From IMG/VR virus record IMGVR_UViG_3300017986_000023, positions 1-58,721 of that record: DNA of 58,721 bases; one strand, 5' to 3'. The DNA is from a virus. The notes below the pieces were generated by a model. The model searched no databases, was not told the DNA's origin, and saw only the letters and a list, made by a program, of their open reading frames with translations. The position numbers and the translations under genes were made by a program. The stretch's first letter is position 1, and each line of letters starts with the position of its first letter. Of this stretch, positions 14,601-23,124 are shown piece by piece.

Positions 14601-16342
14601 TTCGATTCCATATACTCGCTTGCTTTCAACTTGACGCCTTTAGCGGCGAGTTCACGTGCCGCAATCTGAGACACGAATCTAACCTTTGCACGAGCGACTT
14701 TTTCAAGTGCGGCTTTGTCCATACGTGCAATCATAGCCTTCAGCTTTTTGTAAGTAGGCGATGTCACGTTGATCTTTTCAAGATCAGCGTATGCCTTCTT
14801 GAGTTGTTGCAACTGGGCATCAGAGAATTCAGCTAGTTCGGTCGACTCTTTGACCTTTGACATACCGCCACGATCATTTCTGACCCAGCCCTTAGCTCTC
14901 AGTCGCTTCTCTCTTTCAGCTTTTTCACGTTCTGCTTCTTTCTTTCTGAACGCGGCTTTAAACATGGTGTTATGTGCTTTGTTGACTTCATCAACTTTGT
15001 CGGGCAGACCTTTGTGCTTGGTCTTCGCAAAATCTTTTACGTCTTTCTTTGACATAGACTTAGCGGCTTTTGCTACTTCAGGAGATGCATCGTCCATCTC
15101 GCCCTTCTGCTTTGCTCGCACCATGCCAAAAAACTTCTGCTGTGCTTTTGATACAGCCTTTTCTTCAAGACCTTCGCGCACTAAACGGTTGTTCTTAACC
15201 ATTCCGTTCTTTTTGAATATAGTAATTACACCGTCACGAGGGTCTGTATCCATTTTGTCAATAAAGTGTTTCATTTGAATGAACGTCTTGTCTTGCTTGT
15301 TTACGTCAGACTCTCTACCAAGTTGACGAACAAACGCACCGACCTTCATAAAGTCTTTCTTGTCGATACCACCATGTTTTCTTGCGTACTGTTCAAATTC
15401 TTTTGCGACCTTGAAGAAATCAATTGCTTCATCTAAATCTTCTTTAACACTCACTTCTTTCTTTGAAAGCTTAGTCAGAACATTAGCAATTTGCGGTGGT
15501 CTCATACCTACAGACATTAATGCTTGATTAATATCACCCCATTGATACATTTCTTTGTCGCCGCGTCTACTGTATTTGCCCGGCGCTTCGTTGATGCCTA
15601 CTTCTTTCTTTGAAAGCTTAGTCAGAACATTAGCAATTTGTGCTGTCCTTATACCTACAGCCATTAATGCTTGATTAATATCACCCCATTGATATAGCTC
15701 TTTGTCTCCGCGGCGCGAATACTTACCTGGTGCTTCATTAACTTCTACTTCTTCTTTCTTAAGACCACCCATCATGTTACCGTAGACTTTACGATTCATT
15801 CTTTGTGATCGAGTTTCGTCACCATGATCGCGCTTGCGTCTGTCTTCGCGTTCTTTCTTACGGCGAATGTCACCTAATGGATCATAACGCTTTTTGCCAT
15901 CTCTTTCTCTACGCTCTTCGCGTTCTTTCTTACGGCGAATGTCAGCCAATGACATCGCTTCGTCAACCGACTCCTTTTGCATGTCTTTCATGCGTTGCAT
16001 CGATACGGGTTGACCTTTCTTAGAGATAATACCGTTAAAGCCTTGCTTTCTCATACTATCAAGAAACTTCTTAGCATCATTTGCAGAATCGAATGAGCGA
16101 ACACTGATAGGTCCGCGCTTGGACTTAGCATACTTAACATCGAACTTTTCGTTCGTGCTTTCTTTAGGCACACAGTTAGGCACCATCTTGTCGCCTTTCT
16201 TCTTCATGCCCACTTGTTTGTGAGTATCCCAGCAAGGGTCTTTTTCATTCAAAGGCTTTTCGCCTTTCTTTTTCTTCGCAATAGCGATAGCGGCTTGCTG
16301 TGCAGGCGATACTGCTTCTCTTAGGTCTTTTAATGATTTCAC
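14597..16342 (-). CDS. Large charged multi-repeat protein, candidate internal head or core protein
   Basis: 581 residues, begins MKSLKDLREAV. It has no enzyme motif and is unusually rich in Lys, Arg and Glu. Two kinds of tandem repeat are visible: a 24-residue unit with DIRRKKERE.RR.RD (twice, about 138-185) and a 49-residue unit VEVNEAPGKYSRRGDKE...LSKKE (twice, about 199-296). Each 49-residue unit starts with [VI]NEAP, and many [LVI]xE sites occur elsewhere (LNEK, VDEA, LDEA, LVRE). T4 prohead protease gp21 cuts after [LI]xE, so this could be a precursor cut in the head. Inference only. Confidence 0.75.
   Translation of the reverse strand: MKSLKDLREAVSPAQQAAIAIAKKKKGEKPLNEKDPCWDTHKQVGMKKKGDKMVPNCVPKESTNEKFDVKYAKSKRGPISVRSFDSANDAKKFLDSMRKQGFNGIISKKGQPVSMQRMKDMQKESVDEAMSLADIRRKKEREERRERDGKKRYDPLGDIRRKKEREDRRKRDHGDETRSQRMNRKVYGNMMGGLKKEEVEVNEAPGKYSRRGDKELYQWGDINQALMAVGIRTAQIANVLTKLSKKEVGINEAPGKYSRRGDKEMYQWGDINQALMSVGMRPPQIANVLTKLSKKEVSVKEDLDEAIDFFKVAKEFEQYARKHGGIDKKDFMKVGAFVRQLGRESDVNKQDKTFIQMKHFIDKMDTDPRDGVITIFKKNGMVKNNRLVREGLEEKAVSKAQQKFFGMVRAKQKGEMDDASPEVAKAAKSMSKKDVKDFAKTKHKGLPDKVDEVNKAHNTMFKAAFRKKEAEREKAEREKRLRAKGWVRNDRGGMSKVKESTELAEFSDAQLQQLKKAYADLEKINVTSPTYKKLKAMIARMDKAALEKVARAKVRFVSQIAARELAAKGVKLKASEYMESK
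15453..15746 (-). repeat. 147-bp in-frame tandem repeat
   Basis: Two adjacent copies (15453..15599 and 15600..15746) with a period of exactly 147 bases, or 49 codons, inside the 581-residue gene. Most differences between copies are silent or conservative, and a long stretch beginning ACTTCTTTCTTTGAAAGC is identical in both. It points to a fairly recent duplication of one protein module. Confidence 0.85.
15843..15943 (-). repeat. 72-bp spaced in-frame repeat
   Basis: The run TCTTCGCGTTCTTTCTTACG (plus strand) and the following CGAATGTCA occur at 15843 and again at 15915, a 72-base (24-codon) period. It encodes the repeated IRRKKERE.RR.RD segment. Confidence 0.75.
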
Positions 16343-16797
16343 GCTAAGTCCTTATCGTGGTTTAATCCACCCTTTTTCTTTTTAACAATAAAAGCGTTGA
16401 CTCTAGCGTGTCCCCATTGCTGAGGAGTAGTACCAGGTCGATGACCTGTACGCCATGCCGCAACACCTCGGTCGTAAACTTTTTTGAGAACAGAACGTGA
16501 GATGCCCGACTTCTTTGCTTTGTCAGTCAGTGCGTCTTCGTTGATCACATGATTTTTAAATTTCATTTGTTCTCCGTACATCTTTTTTATAGCTTTCGTA
16601 TACTTCGAAGGCTTTGTTTTTGCGTCCGCATCGCCAGGCGCTGGCTTATAAGCCGCTGGGTTATCATCGTCCATCTTCGCACCCTTTTTGAAGTGACGAT
16701 CCCTCGCAACCTTTGTCGCCTTAGACAGACCCTTATGATAGTGCTTGGGCTGTGTACCTTTACGATCTTTAATGTCTTTGTCTTGAGGCGTTTTCAT
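16339..16797 (-). CDS. Basic protein with DUF5824-like C-terminal domain
   Basis: 152 residues. The first half is Lys-rich and disordered (KHYHKGLSKATK; PGDADAKTKPSKY). Then an internal MKFKNHVINEDAL looks like a second start with a leader, followed by a domain with SRSVLKKVYDRGVAAWRTGH and GTTPQQWGHARVNAF. I recall that pattern as DUF5824 of cyanophages (number unchecked). It may be a fusion of two formerly separate proteins. Its start lies 3 bases after the nucleotidyltransferase stop and its stop overlaps the next gene by four bases. Confidence 0.75.
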   Translation of the reverse strand: MKTPQDKDIKDRKGTQPKHYHKGLSKATKVARDRHFKKGAKMDDDNPAAYKPAPGDADAKTKPSKYTKAIKKMYGEQMKFKNHVINEDALTDKAKKSGISRSVLKKVYDRGVAAWRTGHRPGTTPQQWGHARVNAFIVKKKKGGLNHDKDLA

Positions 16798-16800
16798 TAT

Positions 16801-18186
16801 TTATACAACTCGGGTTGTTTGGCGATTTTTGCGTCGAGCCCTAGCAAGTCGCGCACGATCAAGCACCTTATCGTACTCACGCTCTTTGCGATCTCGCTCT
16901 CGGCGATCTTGTTGTCGATCTTGTCTTTTGTCGAATGAGATACGTTGCTTTGCCGCATCTACTTCGTCGCCGCGTATTTCTTTTACGTCAGCTTTTTCTT
17001 GACCAGCGATATTCTTCTTTGCTTTCTTAGTAGCGGCGGGTGTTCCCCATTCGGGCTGATCTTTGTACCAGTTGTCTGTCTTACCCTCAGCGAACGTTGG
17101 CTGATAGTTGACTAGGTGCTTAGGCATGATGCCCTTCTTGACCATCTGACGAAACATTTTGTCAAGTGTACGAACGTCAGTATCCGTCATCTTAGCGGTC
17201 TTGATAAGATTGTTTCTAGCATCGCCTGGATTCTTTTTGCGTAGGTCTAGAAACGTACGTATCGCAAACTTGTACTTCTTTTTGTTGATTGTGCGATCAA
17301 GAAAGGCATCAACTTGAGGCATGAGATCCCGCATGAGACCACTTCCGCCCCAACCTGCTTCATCGATTAGTTCAACGTCCGTAATCCATCTGCGAGAGAA
17401 ACTGCCATCAGCCATATCGAGAATAAGATAATTGGTACCAAGGCGTGAGACACGACCCATTTCACCAGTTTCTTTGACCATAACTTGATCGCCTTCATTA
17501 AACAATACTCCTTCAATAAATTTTTCTCGCATGTCAGATACGGGCTCAAGTTCAACGTGATTCTTGAACTGAGTCATTTCTTTTAAGCCCATACCAGAGC
17601 GTACATCATTAAACAGTTTTTTCGCATCACGGCTACTCATTGTAGATGGCACACCTTGTGCGAACGTTGTGAAATCATTATTCTTAGCATTTTCACGTTG
17701 CTTTGATGCAGACATGCCTGTCACGTCATCGGCATCTGGATCTCGCTCACCAGCAGAGACTACAGTGATGCGCTCAAAGTTATAGAAACCATGTCGCGCT
17801 TTCTCACCGTTGTACTTTTCTAGAAGCGTTTTGAATTCGGTAATACGATCAGCACCGACAACCATGGTAATGCGATTAAAGCCTTGATCGTAGAGACTAG
17901 TCGCGACTTCGAATACGTTTCGAAGTTTCTTATCCATGATTACGTTACGTGCCTGTTTTGGGAACATCTTACGAACGTGCTTAATTTTCTGTTCGTAAGT
18001 GAGAGGATTCTTTTTGGCATCACTTGACTGTGACAAGTAAACTTTATAGGGATTCTTGCCTGCCTTTGTAGCCATGACCTTTAACAGTTTGCCATGTCCG
18101 ATTGTCGGCGGATTCATCCTACCGAATGTGAAAAATACCTCGCGTTGCTCTTCAACGAGATAATCTTTAAAAGACGGAAAACTCAT
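16801..18186 (-). CDS. Cytidylyltransferase-fold protein with leader and C-terminal basic tail
   Basis: 461 residues. After a leader MSFPSFKDYLVEEQ comes a HxGH-type nucleotidylyltransferase domain: FTFGRMNPPTIGHGKLL (about 20-36, the HxGH motif in TxGH form) and GMSASKQRE (about 157-165), equivalent to the ISSTxxR loop. It should transfer AMP or CMP from NTP to a phosphate or nucleotide; NMN adenylyltransferase-like activity is possible. A second module starts at MTQFKNHVELE (about 205) with an SH3-like KETGEMGRVSRLG. The tail (about 415-461) is extremely Arg/Lys-rich. It could be packaged with DNA. Confidence 0.82.
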   Translation of the reverse strand: MSFPSFKDYLVEEQREVFFTFGRMNPPTIGHGKLLKVMATKAGKNPYKVYLSQSSDAKKNPLTYEQKIKHVRKMFPKQARNVIMDKKLRNVFEVATSLYDQGFNRITMVVGADRITEFKTLLEKYNGEKARHGFYNFERITVVSAGERDPDADDVTGMSASKQRENAKNNDFTTFAQGVPSTMSSRDAKKLFNDVRSGMGLKEMTQFKNHVELEPVSDMREKFIEGVLFNEGDQVMVKETGEMGRVSRLGTNYLILDMADGSFSRRWITDVELIDEAGWGGSGLMRDLMPQVDAFLDRTINKKKYKFAIRTFLDLRKKNPGDARNNLIKTAKMTDTDVRTLDKMFRQMVKKGIMPKHLVNYQPTFAEGKTDNWYKDQPEWGTPAATKKAKKNIAGQEKADVKEIRGDEVDAAKQRISFDKRQDRQQDRRERDRKEREYDKVLDRARLARARRKNRQTTRVV

Positions 18187-18623
18187 TTCTTATCTGAACC
18201 ACCCATTCTACGTTCTTTTTCCATTTTACGAATTTGAGGCAACATCTTGCGAGCAATCTTATCGACTCTCGGCTTCATCTTTTCGATGCGCTTTTCAATT
18301 TCTTGGCGACGACCAGCAGGTAAATCAGATCGAGTCTGACCCTTTGCTAGTTTCTTGAACAGGGTGTTGATTGCGGCTTTGCGGGCGCGTTTCATAAGAC
18401 GTTTAGGATCTGCCGCTTTTCTAGCCGCTCTCCTTCTGCCCATGGCAATCTTTGCTTTATTCTTCTTCATCGCTCTGGCACGTGCGCGGCGCTGTTGAAA
18501 GTTCAACGCTTCGTCTACGTCTTCGCCAATACGTCCTCTCTTACGCTTCATAGCGGCGTATGAGATTTCTTCTGGCATGCCAGGCGTGTAGTCAACTGTT
18601 AGAAAATCTTTAAAACTTAACAT
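18183..18623 (-). CDS. Very basic DNA-binding-like protein with leader
   Basis: 146 residues. It begins MLSFKDFLTVDYTPG and then becomes strongly basic (QQRRARARAMKKNKAKIAMG, KRLMKRARKAA, RRQEIEKRIEKMKPR). It contains DVDEALNF, an acidic linker with a V-D-E site. No enzyme motif. Composition and leader resemble packaged internal proteins of T4 (IP family). The start overlaps the next upstream gene region by two bases and the stop overlaps the cytidylyltransferase start by four. Confidence 0.78.
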   Translation of the reverse strand: MLSFKDFLTVDYTPGMPEEISYAAMKRKRGRIGEDVDEALNFQQRRARARAMKKNKAKIAMGRRRAARKAADPKRLMKRARKAAINTLFKKLAKGQTRSDLPAGRRQEIEKRIEKMKPRVDKIARKMLPQIRKMEKERRMGGSDKK

Positions 18624-18624
18624 A

Positions 18625-19845
18625 CTAGTTTCTCGTTGGTTTGTCCCATCCCTTTAATATATCGGGTGAAAAGTTGTTATAGCTAAACTCTAGCCTATCA
18701 ACCAATTTCACTGCGTCACCACCAAGTGTGTCAATTGCTACATAACCTTCTTGACCAGTAGTCTTGAACCCGTTGCGAGTTTTCACAAAAGTTTCAAGAC
18801 TACTGAGTCTGTTTAACTTATTTATAAGTTTTAGTTTGACAACTACAATTAATTTTTGTAGTTCAAACATCTTAACTAAGTTTGCTTTGTTTTTGTTGCT
18901 GAAGAACTTGAGGAGGTCGTCGCGCTTCGCTTTTTGCGTGGCTTTGCCGCGCGGGGTTTTGCGGCTGTCGATTTCTTTTTGGTACTTGTTTTTGATCCAG
19001 CGGATGAGCTTTTCCGTGTGGGCGCGGGTGTCTTTGATTTGACTTCCGGCTCGGACGTAGGTGTTGTTGAACTGCTCGATGTGCTGGGCGAGGGACTGGT
19101 TGGCTTCGAGGGCTCTGAGGGTTGTGCCCGAGATCCCGTTAAACAATTTACCAATTTGCGAAAGATATTCATTTATTTGCTCCGTTTCTCGTTTAGTCAG
19201 AGTCGCATTGCGAACGTCACGTAGCATTGCATCCTGTGACCATACTTTAGTGGATGGATTCAATTTACTTACATCAACTCCGTACGATGCTCGCATCGTT
19301 TCGAAGCTATTGCCTGTATATGTAGTATGCCATACAATCCCGATTTTAGCGTTCAGAACAGCAGAAGCCATTTTAACGGGAATAGCATATACAAGAGTAT
19401 TAGGGTGAAACGTAACATAGGATTCTCCATCGATTGTTTCTCGTTGAACATCACCTTGCCCAAAGAGAAAGTCTCCTTGGATCACGCCTTCAATCCCTAA
19501 TGCGGGTAAATACCGTAGTGCATCCTTTAGTTTAGTTGCAAGGTCGCCTGAAGTGTCTGCATCAACATCAGCCTCAGTCTTGTAGACCTTCGGATTTTTA
19601 TTGAAGATTCCTTTCTTCGCTACAAAGAATTTACCATCACGTGGATCAGTGCCAGCAAAGATAGCTGGCGCGCCGTCCCACTTCATGGACACTCGACCCT
19701 CTTTCTTACCGCCAAGCATGTTCCGAAGATCACGCAGAGCGAAGATTGCTTGCCGAGTCCCATCGACACCACCGTACAGCACCTTATCCTCAATGTGAGT
19801 CATGTGAGTGTTTTTCTGCTCAGTAATAAATTCTAGAAAGTTCAT
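18625..19845 (-). CDS. Nucleotidyltransferase/ligase-like protein (DUF6267-like)
   Basis: 406 residues. After the leader MNFLEFITEQ comes MKWDGAPAIFAG with K55-x-D-G, the signature of motif I in covalent nucleotidyltransferases (ATP-dependent DNA/RNA ligases), then FFVAKKGIFNKNP and VIQGDFLFGQG, which could be motifs III-like. It may form an enzyme-AMP intermediate and act in RNA or DNA repair; I recall the family as DUF6267 in cyanophages (unchecked). Residues about 235-320 are encoded by a GC-rich patch (see findings). The start touches the fibre gene stop by one base. Confidence 0.72.
   Translation of the reverse strand: MNFLEFITEQKNTHMTHIEDKVLYGGVDGTRQAIFALRDLRNMLGGKKEGRVSMKWDGAPAIFAGTDPRDGKFFVAKKGIFNKNPKVYKTEADVDADTSGDLATKLKDALRYLPALGIEGVIQGDFLFGQGDVQRETIDGESYVTFHPNTLVYAIPVKMASAVLNAKIGIVWHTTYTGNSFETMRASYGVDVSKLNPSTKVWSQDAMLRDVRNATLTKRETEQINEYLSQIGKLFNGISGTTLRALEANQSLAQHIEQFNNTYVRAGSQIKDTRAHTEKLIRWIKNKYQKEIDSRKTPRGKATQKAKRDDLLKFFSNKNKANLVKMFELQKLIVVVKLKLINKLNRLSSLETFVKTRNGFKTTGQEGYVAIDTLGGDAVKLVDRLEFSYNNFSPDILKGWDKPTRN
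18819..18826 (-). promoter_or_regulatory. Intragenic TATAAATA box
   Basis: Exact late-promoter octamer on the minus strand inside the C-terminal part of the ligase-like gene, within the near-palindrome AACTTATTTATAAGTT. About 195 bases upstream of the start at 18623, so it could serve the basic-protein genes downstream. It may equally be chance. Confidence 0.3.
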
Positions 19846-21287
19846 TATAGTGCCGCCTGAGTAACGTCTATCTTAACCGATGGCGATGACGGTGCGAATG
19901 CTGTTGCAGGTACCGCCTGTAAAGTGACCGTTGCGTCTGTACTTGCCCACATATGTCTTATCGTGTCGTTTGCGTCCAGAGAAACTGTGTTTGTCGAAGC
20001 AAATGTTGTGAAAACAGCATTTCCCACAATAGTGACAAGACGTGTTGTACCAGTCAAATCGGAGTCGTTTTTACGTAGCCAAAAGTAAACATTTTTAGAT
20101 GAACTGTTAGTTGAAGTTACCTGTGCATTTACCGTAACTGCATAGAGACCAGATTGAAATACTTGAATTTTTGATCTATCACTGTCTAGATACTGCATCT
20201 GTTGCGCACGTAAATCTGTTGACAATCTTATAGGTTGGGCTGTGTTAGCCAACAGCATATTTTGATCAGAGTCACTAACAAAGTTGCCATAGTTCTTTTG
20301 TTGTTCATAGTTAGGGCGAACAAAGATTTCGCCTTGCGACGAGTCAACACGAAGAACAGACCCCATTGGATTTACATTGTCAGGTGCTGTTGGCTTGACA
20401 TTTGTTAAACCGCCCGACACTGTTGGGCTTACATACAGAATATCACCGACATTAAATGCAGAGGTGTTTACATCACGGACTTTACCCCATACTGTTATTC
20501 GACCATCAGCACTGTCAGCGATATCTTCTGTAGCAATGCCTAATCCATAAAAACTAGGAAACTCGTTGTTGGCTTGAAAAGGTTCGACAAGTAATCGTGC
20601 AGTGCCGTTTTGTTCTGCGCCTGCAAATCGAACAGCAGTGCCGTTTAGAATCGTCGAGCCAGTTTTATTGCGAACATATGCATACGACTCTTGACCAATT
20701 TGCTGAGTCACACCGTTGGGATGTTGCAGATTCAAAGTCTGATCTTGTTCACTCCAGCTCAATTGCCCCACTTCAGGGAATTCTTCTTGTGTGTGATTGC
20801 GATCAAACTTAAGTGTGTTGACAGGACCAGGATCAGTTGTGAACTGAACTGTCTGAGTGTTCGCATCGTATTCAAGCAACCAGTTATTGTTGTTGCCTGT
20901 CATTGTGTTACGATTCACATCATCAAGATAACGAAACTCTTTTTCACCACCACCGCCAAGCGAAGTCAGTTGCTTCTGCACTCGCTCAACAAAAGTCTTG
21001 TAATGACTATTCAAGTCTTCTTGTGTGACATAGTTACTGCGAAGATCGACCTTGTTTAGATAATCTTCTTGCTCTTTGATTGGCTTCTGGACAGGAGCGA
21101 CAGGCGACTCAGGTAACATTTCAGGAATAAACGATCTATCACCTTTCAGTGCAGAAAGATAATCGTTCATACCAGCTGGCGTGTCATCGACAATTTTTTC
21201 TTCAACGATAGGTGCTGTGCCGCTTTTCTTTTTCTCTTCGGCAATCGCTTTGAAAAAATCTGTTAGTGTTGTCTTTTCATCTGACAT
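19845..21287 (-). CDS. Virion structural protein, fibre or decoration type
   Basis: 480 residues. It begins MSDEKTTLTDFFKAIAEEKKK, a charged N-terminus I know from several structural proteins of marine T4-like phages. The middle (about 195-325) is beta-rich, with ILNGTAVRFAG, GLGIATEDIADSADG, VWGKVRDVN and ILYVSP, typical of phage coat or fibre decoration domains. The C-terminus (about 355-480, IQVFQSGLYAVTVNAQV) resembles the jelly-roll heads of C1q-like fibre tips. Probably a trimeric head or tail fibre. It follows a 22-base gap and precedes the ligase-like gene. Confidence 0.75.
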   Translation of the reverse strand: MSDEKTTLTDFFKAIAEEKKKSGTAPIVEEKIVDDTPAGMNDYLSALKGDRSFIPEMLPESPVAPVQKPIKEQEDYLNKVDLRSNYVTQEDLNSHYKTFVERVQKQLTSLGGGGEKEFRYLDDVNRNTMTGNNNNWLLEYDANTQTVQFTTDPGPVNTLKFDRNHTQEEFPEVGQLSWSEQDQTLNLQHPNGVTQQIGQESYAYVRNKTGSTILNGTAVRFAGAEQNGTARLLVEPFQANNEFPSFYGLGIATEDIADSADGRITVWGKVRDVNTSAFNVGDILYVSPTVSGGLTNVKPTAPDNVNPMGSVLRVDSSQGEIFVRPNYEQQKNYGNFVSDSDQNMLLANTAQPIRLSTDLRAQQMQYLDSDRSKIQVFQSGLYAVTVNAQVTSTNSSSKNVYFWLRKNDSDLTGTTRLVTIVGNAVFTTFASTNTVSLDANDTIRHMWASTDATVTLQAVPATAFAPSSPSVKIDVTQAAL

Positions 21288-21309
21288 TAAATTTCGACCT
21301 TTTTCCTCT

Positions 21310-21672
21310 CTAGACTAATTGCCAAGACAAATCACTTTCGTTCCACAAGTACATGGTGCCGTCTTCTGACGAAGGTCTTGGTGTAGGCGCCTCCCATTGA
21401 TAAGTATCGGTATTCAGTGTCCACGATGAAAACGGTTGTTGTGGTATAAACGCATCTAGATCCGAATCATAAGTATAACCGATTCCAGCATAGTTTCCTC
21501 TAAAGTTATTGTTGTAACTAGTTTGTTTCCAAGTGCCGCCAAACAACTGACTACAAAAAGCCACGCCCAATGATTCTTGTTCATCACCATTTCCATCAAG
21601 AAGTTCTTCATTAGCAACAACAATTACTCTAATAACTTCGTTGTTTTCGTTAATTTCTGCAAAATGTGCCAT
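21310..21672 (-). CDS. Conserved phage tail-associated protein
   Basis: 120 residues. It begins MAHFAEINENNEVIRVIVV and contains FGGTWKQTSYNNNFRGNYAG, YDSDLDAFIPQQP and SWTLNTDTYQWEAP. This pattern is widespread in marine phage tail and fibre regions, where it is thought to be a virion component. It ends with W-rich repeats (YLWNESDLSW). The start touches the adhesin stop. Confidence 0.8.
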   Translation of the reverse strand: MAHFAEINENNEVIRVIVVANEELLDGNGDEQESLGVAFCSQLFGGTWKQTSYNNNFRGNYAGIGYTYDSDLDAFIPQQPFSSWTLNTDTYQWEAPTPRPSSEDGTMYLWNESDLSWQLV

Positions 21673-23093
21673 TAAAATGTAATACTCCCTGATCCGGTAA
21701 ATTTATAAATATTATAACCGCCGAAAATAGTTGTAGTTGGTGAACCTGTTGTAGCAGTCGCTGTTTCTAAGGTCTTGATAATTACAATCCCCGAACCTCC
21801 AGCGCCTCCAGTCGCACCTACATGAGATCGAGCCCCGCCACCACCGCCTCCGGTGTTAACTGTGCCAGCAAAGCCATTTCCAGTAGTACCGCCTGCACCA
21901 CCGACGCCGCTTCCTCCTGAGCCTCCAGAGGTGTCAAAGGCTCCACCTCCACCGCCTCCAGCATAAGTTACAGCTGGCCCTTCTATGTTTGATGTAACGC
22001 CGTCACCGCCATTACCCTGTGTACCGCCACCACCGTTTGAGCCTGCAGAACCTGCTCCTCCACCCCCACCAGACCGATAATAAAGTGGAGCGTCTTGACC
22101 AATTCCTCCATCATTTCCTTCAGAAGGAGAATATCCACCATCATTTCCAAGACCCGGATCGCCAACACCTCCACCCGTAGAACGAGATGATCCACCGCCT
22201 GATCCACCGTCTTTTCCGTTACCAAACTTTGTGCTAGTGTCATTAGTTAAATAGGCGCTGTAATTACCACCACCACCGCCACCAGATGAAGTTATTGATA
22301 CACCTGTGCCAGATATTAATGAATTAGAACCATTAGCCCCTGCATCTCCCTCTGCTGTCGCTGAAGCCCCAGCGCCTATAGTAACTGTGTAAGTAACCCC
22401 AAAAGACAACTCAAATGCGCTGCCTGTTCTATAGCCTCCAGCACCGCCTCCTGCTCCGTGATAAGTGCCGCCGCCACCCGCGCCGCCTCCTGCAACAACC
22501 AAGTAATCTATTTCTACAGTTGGTACAGAAGTATCGTTGATTGTGAACGTGTCTGTTGCGACAATTGTACCTGATATGCTTCCTGTTCGTATTTCAATTG
22601 TTCCTGTTTCACTTCCTTCAGTTGTTGAATCAGCATCTGGCGTTACTGTAAATGACCCTGCATTACTATTGATTGTAAAGTTACCTGAAGCTGTAGAGAA
22701 ATCACCGCCTGAAGGTGTTGTTACAGTCCAATACAATGTCGTACCATTAGAAACATTAGTTGTAGATACATTCATAGTTCCAGCAGAACCTTCATCAATA
22801 GAAGCTGGAGCTGTTACACTATAGGTTGGTTCAGCCGGTCCGGAAACTGGCTGACTTAAATAAAACGAAGACTGCTGAACACCAATAACACCGGCTTTTG
22901 CATTGTGAAATGTAGCCGCAATCTCACCAATATTCGAATCACTTGAATCCCCAACGCGGCGAACACGTGCGTAAACCTGATTAATTCCATCAGTTCTAAT
23001 GCCCGCAACGACATTCATATTCCCATATTTGCCATTGGCACTATCGTCGTTAAATTCCCAATGTGGATTTCCGGGTATTCTTCTCCAAGTCAT
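21672..23093 (-). CDS. Tail-tip adhesin with glycine-rich domain
   Basis: 473 residues. N-terminal attachment region (about 1-90), a beta-sandwich similar to Calx-beta/Ig domains (about 91-192, SIDEGSAGTMNVSTTN; ADSTTEGSETGTIEI), then IDYLVVAGGGAGGGG opening a glycine-rich region (about 198-450) of many GGGGG runs. It closes with GGSGIVIIKT and a C-terminal YKFTGSGSITF. This 'YLVVAGGG...GIVII' frame is typical of phage receptor-binding proteins, in which polyglycine helices may pack as in gp38-type adhesins. It probably binds the host receptor. Confidence 0.82.
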   Translation of the reverse strand: MTWRRIPGNPHWEFNDDSANGKYGNMNVVAGIRTDGINQVYARVRRVGDSSDSNIGEIAATFHNAKAGVIGVQQSSFYLSQPVSGPAEPTYSVTAPASIDEGSAGTMNVSTTNVSNGTTLYWTVTTPSGGDFSTASGNFTINSNAGSFTVTPDADSTTEGSETGTIEIRTGSISGTIVATDTFTINDTSVPTVEIDYLVVAGGGAGGGGTYHGAGGGAGGYRTGSAFELSFGVTYTVTIGAGASATAEGDAGANGSNSLISGTGVSITSSGGGGGGNYSAYLTNDTSTKFGNGKDGGSGGGSSRSTGGGVGDPGLGNDGGYSPSEGNDGGIGQDAPLYYRSGGGGGAGSAGSNGGGGTQGNGGDGVTSNIEGPAVTYAGGGGGGAFDTSGGSGGSGVGGAGGTTGNGFAGTVNTGGGGGGARSHVGATGGAGGSGIVIIKTLETATATTGSPTTTIFGGYNIYKFTGSGSITF

Positions 23094-23124
23094 GGTTATC
23101 GATATCCTTCGTTGTTGTTATTTA

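Noticed and set aside
14769-15278. Plus-strand open frame of 169 codons
   Set aside because: Antisense to the 581-residue repeat protein; Ser/Leu/Phe-rich shadow of a Lys/Arg/Glu-rich gene.
18876-19172. Minus-strand frame rich in Ser, Thr, Pro and Lys
   Set aside because: It is an alternative frame within the GC-rich patch; its long length is explained by the codon composition of the patch. The real frame continues smoothly across both edges.
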